Both the position numbers and the translations under genes were made by a program. Of a stretch of 35,670 nt of DNA, positions 1-7,159 are shown in pieces (position 1 is the stretch's first letter; the number at the start of each line of letters is the position of its first letter). Source of the stretch: an uncultured Eggerthellaceae bacterium (lineage in GTDB: Bacteria > Actinomycetota > Coriobacteriia > Coriobacteriales > Eggerthellaceae); NCBI GenBank assembly GCA_904420215.1, contig CAJFUR010000148.1, forward strand, positions 1 to 35,670, written 5' to 3'. Below the pieces are notes generated by a model. The model did no database searches, had not been told where the DNA came from, and worked only from the letters and a program-made list of their open reading frames with translations.

Positions 1-606
1 CCGTCCCGTGGCTTCTCCTTCAAGGAGAACGGCCCTCTTGATATGCGGATGGATCCGGGCAAACAGACCTTGAACGCAGCAGAGATCGTCAACACCTACA
101 ACGCAGCAGATCTCACTCGGGTCATCCGTGCCTACTCCGACGAGAAGTGGGCGAGCCGCATTGCGGAATTCGTCGTGAAGGCGCGCGAAAAGGCGCCCAT
201 CGAGACGAGCGCGCAGCTGGTGGACATCGTGAAGGCGGCCATTCCCGCATCGGCGCGCCGCGCGGGCGGGCATCCGGCGAAGCGGACGTTCCAGGCGCTG
301 CGGATTGAAGTCAACTCGGAGCTGGACGTGCTGTCCTCGGGTTTGGAGGCGGCGGTCCGCTGGCTCAATCCGGGCGGGCGCCTGGTGGTCATAAGCTACC
401 ACTCGCTGGAAGACCGCATCGTGAAGGACCTGTTCAATTCCTATGCGAACCGGTGCACCTGCCCACCCGACCTACCGGTGTGCATGTGTGGGAAACAGCC
501 GATACTCGACATCGTGACGCGCAAGCCCATCGTGGCGTCCCCCGAGGAAGTGGCGCGCAACCCGCGTGCCCGCAGCGCCAAGCTGCGCGTCGCGCGCAAG
601 CGCTAG
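1..606 (+). CDS. rsmH: 16S rRNA (cytosine1402-N4)-methyltransferase, 5' truncated
   Basis: The frame is open from base 1, so the gene begins upstream; 201 codons are present, about two thirds of the usual 310 residues. RsmH (MraW) uses S-adenosylmethionine to methylate N4 of C1402 in the 30S P-site. The visible part starts in the conserved GFSF...GPLDMRMDP segment near the methyl-donor site. It continues through the helical insert with the [11 protein letters not shown] motif and the [14 protein letters not shown] motif, which are typical of the family. Four cysteines occur late in the protein ([12 protein letters not shown]), which is common in RsmH. It ends with a basic tail ([10 protein letters not shown]). 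It lies 70 bases before the ftsL-like gene, the standard first-genes order of a dcw cluster. Identification is secure; only the start is missing. Confidence 0.96.
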   Translation, partial: PSRGFSFKENGPLDMRMDPGKQTLNAAEIVNTYNAADLTRVIRAYSDEKWASRIAEFVVKAREKAPIETSAQLVDIVKAAIPASARRAGGHPAKRTFQALRIEVNSELDVLSSGLEAAVRWLNPGGRLVVISYHSLEDRIVKDLFNSYANRCTCPPDLPVCMCGKQPILDIVTRKPIVASPEEVARNPRARSAKLRVARKR

Positions 607-676
607 CGCCGGCGCAGGCGCAGCAAAACGAAAAACCGCCCAAACGCAGCCAAAACACAGCAAAGGGGGTCAGGCA

Positions 677-1138
677 ATGGGTGCTCAGCCGGCATACCGC
701 TATTCCGAGCGCGCTTACGAGCGCCCCGTGGAGCGCGCCCCGCGCATCCGCGTCGTGCCGGGCACTGGCCCTGCCGCCGCGCCCTCCGCGCTTCCCGTGT
801 CCGTGGTGTTCCTCGCCAAGGTGGCCGCTGCGGTCCTTCTGGTGGTGGCGCTGGTGGGCGTGGCGCGCGTGGCCCTGTCCTCCGCCGCCGTCACCGGCTC
901 CCTGCAGGCGCAGGAGCTGTCCGGCAAGATCGACAGCGCGCGCGCCCAGGGCAACCAGCTGGAAGTGGCGCAAAGCTCGCTTTCCAACCCCGCGCGGGTG
1001 AAGACCGAGGCCACCGCCGCCGGCATGGCGGCGCCGCTCGAAACGACGACGATAGAGCTGGGGCAAGACGTCGTGGGCATCGACGAGGCGGGCAACCTGT
1101 CGCTTTCGCAGAGCCTGCGTCTTGCCGCTGCGTCGTAA
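677..1138 (+). CDS. ftsL: FtsL-like septum protein (bitopic, coiled coil)
   Basis: A 153-residue protein starting at the ATG at 677, chosen because a good ribosome site (AAAGGGGG, 662-669) precedes it; the frame is open further upstream but without a site. A cytoplasmic tail of about 38 residues, rich in Arg, Pro and Ala, is followed by one membrane segment (about 41-67, VSVVFLAKVAAAVLLVVALVG...). Then comes a short helix with coiled-coil character (QAQELSGKIDSARAQGNQLEVAQSSLS) and a small extracellular end. Sequence similarity within FtsL is always weak, so the call rests on size, topology and position between rsmH and ftsI. FtsL with a DivIC/FtsB partner activates FtsW/FtsI in the septal synthase complex. 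Its stop codon overlaps the ribosome site of ftsI, suggesting translational coupling. Confidence 0.82.
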   Translation: MGAQPAYRYSERAYERPVERAPRIRVVPGTGPAAAPSALPVSVVFLAKVAAAVLLVVALVGVARVALSSAAVTGSLQAQELSGKIDSARAQGNQLEVAQSSLSNPARVKTEATAAGMAAPLETTTIELGQDVVGIDEAGNLSLSQSLRLAAAS

Positions 1139-1151
1139 GGGGCCCTTCCCC

Positions 1152-3026
1152 GTGGCCCAGCGACCCGACACGCCGCACGGCCGCGCGCCGCGCCGCACGG
1201 ACGCCCGCCGCGCCGCGCCCGCCGCGCCGCGCGACGCCCGCAGTTCCCGTGAGCCGCGCCGCGCGCGCACACACTCCCAATCCCAAAGCCGCCGCGCGCC
1301 GGGCGCCGCTGCGCCCGCATCCGCCCGCGGCCGCGACCGCGCGAACGCCCCGCGCGCCGTGTCGGCCCTCGCGCAGGCGGCCGATTCCAACCGCGCGTCT
1401 CTGGTGGTGGTCCTGTTCGCGCTTCTGGCGCTGGCGTTTCTGGGGCGGCTGGTGTACCTGCAGGTCATCGTGGCCGACGAGTACTCGGCCAGGGCCGAGG
1501 AGACGCGCACGGTGAGCTTCGAGACCACGCCCCGGCGCGGCACCATCTACGACCGCAACGGCACGGTGCTGGCCACCAGCGTGGACGCCACCACCATCTA
1601 CGCGAACCCCGCCGAGGTGGAAGACCCCGCCGCCGAGGCTGCGCAGCTTGCGGCGCTTCTGGGCGGCGAGGCGGCCGACTACGAGAAGAAACTCTCGCAG
1701 GAAAGCACCACGTTCGTGTACGTCAAGCGGCAGGCCGACGTGGACGTGGCCGCGCAGGTGAAGGAGCTGGGCCTCGCGGGCGTCTACTTCATAGCCGACA
1801 CGCGCCGCGAGTACCCTTGCGGGCAGATAGGCGGGCAGGTCATCGGCTTTTGCAACGTGGACGGCGAGGGCATCACGGGGCTGGAGCTGCAATACGACGA
1901 CATCCTGTCGGGCACGCCCGGCACGTACTCGGCCGAGCGCGGGCAGAACGGCATCCCCATCCCGGGCGGGGTGCACGAGGAGACGCCCGCCGTGGACGGG
2001 CAGGACATCATGATCTCGCTCGACATCGAACTGCAGGAATACGTGGAGGGGCGCCTCGCGCAAGGCGCGGCGGACCTTTCTGCCACGGGCGGCACGGTGG
2101 TGGTCATGGACGGCGGCACGGGCGAGATATACGCGGCGGCCACGCTGCCGTATTTGAACCCCGGCGACATGTCCACGGCCGAGGCGGGCGCCGACCAGCT
2201 GAAAGCCGTCACGCAGGCCTACGAGCCGGGTTCGGTGTTCAAGACCGTGTCCACCCTCACGCTCCTGGAAACCGGCTCCATGAAGCCCGACGACACGCTG
2301 TTCTGCCCCGCGGTCATCGAAGCCGACGGCTACAAGGTGTCCGACGCGCACGAGCGCGACGACGCCACGTTCACCCTGCGCGAGATCTTGGACCAATCCT
2401 CGAACGTGGGCATATCGCTGGCCGTGGAGAACATGGGATTCGACAAGCTCTACGAGCACATCAAGACCTACAACCTGAACGAGCCCACGGGCGTGGACTA
2501 CCCCGGCGAGGCGTCCGGCACGCTGCAGCCTTTCGAGAACTGGGCGAAGATCACCGGCTACAACGTGAGCTTCGGGCAGGGCATTGCCGTCACGCCGCTG
2601 CAGATCACGCGCTTCTACGGCGCGCTGGTGAACGACGGCGTGCAGGTGACGCCGCACTTCCTGATCAACAAGCCCACCACGGGCGAGACGCCCACGTATG
2701 CCACCGAGGACGTGATTGCCAACAAGGAGGCCATCCCCACCATGGTGGACATGCTGAAGACGGTGGTGACCGACGGCACGGGCAAGGCGGCCCAGATAGA
2801 GGGCTTCTCGGTAGCCGGCAAGACCAGCACCGCCGAGGTGGCCGAGGGCGGCACGTACAAGGACGACGTGTACAACCTGTGCTTCACCGGCTTTCTGGCC
2901 GACTCGTCAAGCCAATTGGTTTGTTTTGTGGGCGTGAACGAGGTCCCCGGCGCGGGTAACGTCGCGAACGTTTTTAAGGATATAATGACGTGTGCCATCG
3001 ATCGGTTCAAGATAGTGCCGGAGTGA
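1152..3026 (+). CDS. ftsI: Septal class B penicillin-binding protein (transpeptidase)
   Basis: A 624-residue protein from the GTG at 1152, chosen for the AAGGGG site at 1137-1142; a TTG at 1122 in frame is less likely. FtsI (PBP3) cross-links septal peptidoglycan as partner of FtsW. The first ~80 residues are a disordered Arg/Ala/Pro tail. One membrane segment follows (about 83-105), then the pedestal domain with the RGTIYDRNG motif (about 129-137). The transpeptidase domain has catalytic S361 in SVFK (361-364), SSN (416-418), the conserved SFGQGIAVTPLQ block, and KTS (557-559) where KTG is usual. No C-terminal PASTA domains are present, unlike some actinobacterial PBPs. It is followed 12 bases later by murE. 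Confidence 0.95.
   Translation: MAQRPDTPHGRAPRRTDARRAAPAAPRDARSSREPRRARTHSQSQSRRAPGAAAPASARGRDRANAPRAVSALAQAADSNRASLVVVLFALLALAFLGRLVYLQVIVADEYSARAEETRTVSFETTPRRGTIYDRNGTVLATSVDATTIYANPAEVEDPAAEAAQLAALLGGEAADYEKKLSQESTTFVYVKRQADVDVAAQVKELGLAGVYFIADTRREYPCGQIGGQVIGFCNVDGEGITGLELQYDDILSGTPGTYSAERGQNGIPIPGGVHEETPAVDGQDIMISLDIELQEYVEGRLAQGAADLSATGGTVVVMDGGTGEIYAAATLPYLNPGDMSTAEAGADQLKAVTQAYEPGSVFKTVSTLTLLETGSMKPDDTLFCPAVIEADGYKVSDAHERDDATFTLREILDQSSNVGISLAVENMGFDKLYEHIKTYNLNEPTGVDYPGEASGTLQPFENWAKITGYNVSFGQGIAVTPLQITRFYGALVNDGVQVTPHFLINKPTTGETPTYATEDVIANKEAIPTMVDMLKTVVTDGTGKAAQIEGFSVAGKTSTAEVAEGGTYKDDVYNLCFTGFLADSSSQLVCFVGVNEVPGAGNVANVFKDIMTCAIDRFKIVPE
2981..2986 (+). promoter_or_regulatory. Possible internal -10 element before murE
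   Basis: A perfect TATAAT sits inside the last 50 bases of ftsI, within a locally AT-rich patch (TTTTTAAGGATATAAT) that stands out in this GC-rich gene. It is about 50 bases ahead of the murE start. The -35 region at a 17-base spacing (AACGTC, 2958-2963) is poor. The codons also encode an unremarkable VFKDIMT segment. A secondary promoter for murE and downstream genes is possible but unproven. Confidence 0.2.
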
Positions 3027-3038
3027 GGGAAGATTGAC

Positions 3039-4604
3039 ATGGGCAAGGCGTGCGCAGATCTGTTCGCGGGGCTGGAATGCACCATCATAGGCAACGCGGA
3101 CGAGGAAGTGTCCGGCATCGCGTACCGCAGCGACCGGGTGCAGCCGGGGGACGCGTTCTTCTGCATCGTGGGGCAGGTGGCGGACGGGCACTCGTTCGCG
3201 CAGGACGCCATCGACCGCGGCGCGAAGGTGCTGGTGGTGGAACGCAAGGTGTACCTGGCCGACGCCACGGACGTGTGCGAGGTGGTGGTGTCCGACACGC
3301 GCAAGGCCATGGCCCACGCGGCGGCGAACTTCCACGACCACCCGTCGCGTGCGTTCTCGCTGGTGGGCGTCACGGGCACGAACGGCAAGACCACCACCAC
3401 CTACCTGGTGGAGCACATAGCGCGCGCCTGCGGCAAGCGCACCGGCGTCATCGGCACGGTGGGCACGCGCATCGGCGACGCGCAGGAGAAGACCGCCCAC
3501 ACCACGCCCGAGTCACCCGACCTGCAGCAGCTGTTCGCGCGCATGCGCGACGCGCGCTGCGACGTGGTGGCCATGGAGGTGTCCAGCCACGCGCTCGACC
3601 TTCTGCGCACGTGGAACGCCGCGTTTTCGGTGACGGCGTTCACCAACCTCACGCAGGACCACCTGGACTACCACCACACCTTCGACGCGTACTTCGAGGC
3701 CAAGGCGCTGCTGTTCTCGCGCGACTATCCGGCCCGCCGCGTCATCTGCATAGACGACAAGTGGGGCCGCGAGCTTCTGCGCCGCTGCTCCGCGAACGAG
3801 GACAGCATCGTGACCACGGGCTTCGACCCCGAGGCGCAGATACACCCCGTGCAAGTGGACTACGCGCCCACGCACACCGACGTGGTGCTGGAGGTGCGCG
3901 GCGAGCGCGTGGCCTTCTCTTACCCGCTGGTGGGGCGCTTCAACGTGGAGAACGTCATGTGCGCGTTCGGCATCGCGCTGCAGCTGAGCTGCGCGCCCGC
4001 GGACGTGGCGCGCGCCCTGGCGGACGTGCCGGCGGTGCCGGGGCGCCTGGAGCGCGTGCGCGCGCCGCACGACGGCGGCGTGTCGGTGTTCGTGGACTAC
4101 GCCCACACCCCCGACGCGCTGGAAAAGGCGCTCTCCACCATCATGGCGCTCACGCCCGGCCGCACCATCTGCGTGTTCGGCTGCGGGGGCGAGCGCGACG
4201 CGGGCAAGCGGCCCATCATGGGGCGCGCGGCGCTGGCGGCCGACCACGCGGTGGTGACGAGCGACAATCCGCGCCACGAGGACCCGCTGGCCATCATAGA
4301 CGACATCGTGCGCGGCATGGGCGTCGCGGGCGGTGGGGACGCGCCCCGCTTCGAGGTGGAACCCGACCGCCGCGCCGCCATCGCGCGCGCCATCGCGCTG
4401 GCCGCCCCCGGCGACAGCGTGCTGGTGACCGGCAAGGGCCACGAGGACTACCAGCTGGTGGGCGACGAGGTGCTGTCGTTCGACGACCGGGTGGTTGCGG
4501 CCGAAGAGCTGGAAAAGCGTTTCGGGGCGGCCGACGCTGCGGCTTCCCTCGCTGACGTTGGGGGACCTGCGGGTGGCTCCGCTGCGGAAGGGGAGTCCCG
4601 CTAG
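3039..4604 (+). CDS. murE: UDP-MurNAc-L-Ala-D-Glu:meso-diaminopimelate ligase
   Basis: A 521-residue Mur ligase, cytoplasmic, that adds the third stem-peptide residue to UDP-MurNAc-L-Ala-D-Glu using ATP. The ATP loop is GTNGKTTT (113-120). The VSSHALDLLR and FTNLTQDHLDYHHT blocks (about 181-215) contain the usual metal and substrate residues. The C-terminal domain has the DNPRHEDP motif (409-416), the signature for meso-DAP rather than lysine, so the wall is predicted to be of meso-DAP type. The start is the ATG at 3039 with a GAGGGA-like site about 12 bases upstream. The last ~25 residues (AADAAASLADVGGPAGGSAAEGESR) are a low-complexity tail. The murF ribosome site lies inside this tail. Confidence 0.96.
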   Translation: MGKACADLFAGLECTIIGNADEEVSGIAYRSDRVQPGDAFFCIVGQVADGHSFAQDAIDRGAKVLVVERKVYLADATDVCEVVVSDTRKAMAHAAANFHDHPSRAFSLVGVTGTNGKTTTTYLVEHIARACGKRTGVIGTVGTRIGDAQEKTAHTTPESPDLQQLFARMRDARCDVVAMEVSSHALDLLRTWNAAFSVTAFTNLTQDHLDYHHTFDAYFEAKALLFSRDYPARRVICIDDKWGRELLRRCSANEDSIVTTGFDPEAQIHPVQVDYAPTHTDVVLEVRGERVAFSYPLVGRFNVENVMCAFGIALQLSCAPADVARALADVPAVPGRLERVRAPHDGGVSVFVDYAHTPDALEKALSTIMALTPGRTICVFGCGGERDAGKRPIMGRAALAADHAVVTSDNPRHEDPLAIIDDIVRGMGVAGGGDAPRFEVEPDRRAAIARAIALAAPGDSVLVTGKGHEDYQLVGDEVLSFDDRVVAAEELEKRFGAADAAASLADVGGPAGGSAAEGESR

Positions 4605-4605
4605 C

Positions 4606-6111
4606 ATGCGGCTGAACGCCAAACAGATCGCGAACTACACGGGCGGCACCTTCGCGGTGGAACCCATCGACGCGTCGGCCATCATGGACGCGATGACGTG
4701 GGACTCGCGCGAGGCGAAGCCGGGCTGCCTGTACGTGGCACTGCCGGGCGAGCGCGCCGACGGGCACGACTTCGTGGCCGCCGCCCTGCGCGCCGGCGCC
4801 TTGGGGGCGCTCGTCACCCGCCCGCTCGACGAGGGCACGCGCACGCTCGCGCGCGAGATGGGCGCAGCCGTCATCGAAGTGCCGGACGCCGCGTCGGCCC
4901 TCACCGACCTGGCGCGCGCGTGGCGCGGGCACCTGCGCGGCACCGTGGTGGGCGTCACGGGGTCCACCGGCAAGACCACCACGAAGAACCTCGTGCGCGA
5001 CGTGCTTTCCGCGCACGGGTCGGTGGCGGCCACGGCCGGCAACCAGAACAACGAGCTGGGCGTGCCCAAAACGATCCTTTCCGCCGACCCGGACACGCGC
5101 TTCGTGGTGGTGGAGATGGGCATGCGCGGCGCGGGCCAGATAGCGCAGCTGTGCGAGTTCGTGCGGCCCCAATGGGGGCTGGTCACGAACGTGGGCGAAA
5201 GCCACATCGAGCTTCTGGGCAGCCGCGAGAACATCGCGCGCGCCAAGGCGGAGCTTCTGTGCGCGCTGCCCAAGGCGTCGGGCGTGGCGTTCCTGAACGG
5301 CGCCGACTCCCTGGCCGATTACCTGCTGTCGTGCACCGAGTTCGACCGGTGGCACAACATGGCGGTGTGCTTCGACGGATCGGGGTCCTACGCCGTGCAG
5401 GCCGGGCCCGAGGCCGGCTGGCGCCACCGTCCGGCCGTGTGGGCCGAGGACGTGGAGCTGGACGCGCAGGGGCGGCCGCGCTTCGTGCTGGCCGCCCGCG
5501 GCTTCTCCGACGGCTGGCCGCCCGATGCCATGGACGACCTCGCCGTCTGGCGGCAGCCGTGCACGCTGGGCCTGCGCGGGCGACACAACGTGGAAAACGC
5601 GGTGGCCGCCGCCGCCGTGGGGCTGCAGGCGGGCATGGGCCTCGAAGCCATAGCGCAGGCACTTGCGGGCGCCTTGCCCGAGGCGGGGCGGCAGGAAGTG
5701 CTTTGCGCCCGCGGCGGGTTCACGGTGGTGAACGACGCCTACAACGCCAACCCCGATTCCATGCGCGCGGCGCTTGCCACGTTCTGCGCCATGGAGGTGG
5801 CGGGGCGGCGCATCGCGGTGCTGGGCGACATGGGCGAGTTGGGAGAGTTCGCGCAGGCGTGCCACGAGGGCGTGGGGCAGGCGGCCGCGGCGCTGCCGCT
5901 GGACGCGCTGGTGTGCGTGGGCGACCTGGCGCAGCACATCGCCGACGCCGCCGAGCGCGCGGGCATGGACGCGCGGCGCATCGTGCGCGCGGGAAGCATC
6001 GCCGAGGTGCTGGGAGAATTGGACGTGCGCGTGCAGCCGGGCGACGCCGTGCTGGTGAAGGCCTCGCATTTCATGGGGCTTTCGCGCGTGGTAGAGGGAT
6101 TGGTCAACTGA
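4606..6111 (+). CDS. murF: UDP-MurNAc-tripeptide:D-Ala-D-Ala ligase
   Basis: A 501-residue protein from the ATG at 4606, one base after the murE stop, with the ribosome site GGAAGGGGAG (about 4586-4595) inside the end of murE. MurF joins D-Ala-D-Ala to the tripeptide, giving UDP-MurNAc-pentapeptide. The N-terminal domain contains DSREAKPGCLYVALPGE (about 33-49), the uridine-binding region typical of MurF. The ATP loop is GSTGKTTTK (119-127). NQNNELGVPKT and the ENAVAAAAVG block follow, and the C-terminal NDAYNANPDSMRAAL motif is specific to MurF. Length is at the upper end of normal because of a longer central domain (around residues 245-320). It ends 1 base before mraY. Confidence 0.96.
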   Translation: MRLNAKQIANYTGGTFAVEPIDASAIMDAMTWDSREAKPGCLYVALPGERADGHDFVAAALRAGALGALVTRPLDEGTRTLAREMGAAVIEVPDAASALTDLARAWRGHLRGTVVGVTGSTGKTTTKNLVRDVLSAHGSVAATAGNQNNELGVPKTILSADPDTRFVVVEMGMRGAGQIAQLCEFVRPQWGLVTNVGESHIELLGSRENIARAKAELLCALPKASGVAFLNGADSLADYLLSCTEFDRWHNMAVCFDGSGSYAVQAGPEAGWRHRPAVWAEDVELDAQGRPRFVLAARGFSDGWPPDAMDDLAVWRQPCTLGLRGRHNVENAVAAAAVGLQAGMGLEAIAQALAGALPEAGRQEVLCARGGFTVVNDAYNANPDSMRAALATFCAMEVAGRRIAVLGDMGELGEFAQACHEGVGQAAAALPLDALVCVGDLAQHIADAAERAGMDARRIVRAGSIAEVLGELDVRVQPGDAVLVKASHFMGLSRVVEGLVN

Positions 6112-6112
6112 C

Positions 6113-7159
6113 ATGTTTGCGATTTTTTCCGCCTATCCGACGTTTCTGGTGTTTCTGGCCGTGGTGCTGGCCATCGTGGTCACCATGGCGCTCATGCCGG
6201 TGTGGATACGCTTCCTGCGTTCCAGCCACATAGGCCAGCAGGTGCGCGCCGACGGGCCGGAAAGCCACCTGGTGAAGCAGGGCACGCCCACCATGGGCGG
6301 CGTCATCATGCTGGCGGCGGTGGTGGTGTGCGTGCTTTTAGTGGGCAAGCCCACGCCCGAGACGTTCGTGCTTTTGGCGGCAACGGTGCTCACCGGGCTT
6401 CTGGGGCTGGTGGACGACGCGTCGAAGGTGGTCAAGGAGCGCTCGCTGGGCCTCACCCCGAAGATGAAGCTGGTCGGGCAGTTCGCCATCGCCACCGCGT
6501 TCTCGCTGGTGGCGGTGAACTGGCTGGGAATCGCGCCGGTGGTGGAGATTCCCTTCGTGGCCACGCTGGACTTCGGCATCCTCACCACCGTGGTGCCCGT
6601 GGGCGAGGGCATCGCCATCCCGTGGCTCTACCTGCTGTTCGTGGACATCCTCCTGATGGGCATGTGCAACGCCGTGAACCTGACCGACGGGCTGGACGGC
6701 CTTGCGGCGGGCACGGTCATGATCGTGATGATCGTCATGGCGGCCATCGCCTACCGGTCGAACCAGTTGGGGGCGGCCATCTTCGCCGCCGCGCTGGCGG
6801 GGGCCTGCGTGGGCTTTCTGTGGTTCAACTCCTTCCCGGCCGACATCTTCATGGGCGACACCGGCTCGCTTGCCCTCGGCATGGCGCTGGGCTGCTTGGC
6901 GGTGCTCACGAAAACCGAGGTGGTGTCCATTGTCATCGGCGGTTTGTTCGTGGCCGAGGCGCTGTCGGTGATGATCCAAGTGTTCTACTACAAGCGCACG
7001 AAGAGGCGCATCTTCCTCATGGCGCCTTTGCACCACCATTTCGAGAAGAAGGGCTGGAGCGAGACGAAGGTGGTCGTGCGCTTCTGGATAGTCTCGGGCG
7101 TGCTGGCCGCCTGCGGCTTCTCGCTCTACTTCGCCGAGTCGCTGGTGGCGGTGGCGTGA
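6113..7159 (+). CDS. mraY: Phospho-MurNAc-pentapeptide transferase
   Basis: A 348-residue polytopic membrane protein that transfers phospho-MurNAc-pentapeptide from UDP to undecaprenyl phosphate, making lipid I on the inner face of the membrane. About ten hydrophobic segments are visible. Catalytic and binding motifs are all present: DDASKV (101-106, with the Asp pair), NAVNLTDGLDGLAAG (186-200), FMGDTGSLALG (246-256) and PLHHHFEKKGW (305-315), the histidine loop. The ATG at 6113 overlaps nothing but is one base after murF's stop; AGAGGG about 13 bases upstream may serve as ribosome site. The stop codon shares bases with the murD ATG (TGATG, 7157-7161). Confidence 0.97.
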   Translation: MFAIFSAYPTFLVFLAVVLAIVVTMALMPVWIRFLRSSHIGQQVRADGPESHLVKQGTPTMGGVIMLAAVVVCVLLVGKPTPETFVLLAATVLTGLLGLVDDASKVVKERSLGLTPKMKLVGQFAIATAFSLVAVNWLGIAPVVEIPFVATLDFGILTTVVPVGEGIAIPWLYLLFVDILLMGMCNAVNLTDGLDGLAAGTVMIVMIVMAAIAYRSNQLGAAIFAAALAGACVGFLWFNSFPADIFMGDTGSLALGMALGCLAVLTKTEVVSIVIGGLFVAEALSVMIQVFYYKRTKRRIFLMAPLHHHFEKKGWSETKVVVRFWIVSGVLAACGFSLYFAESLVAVA

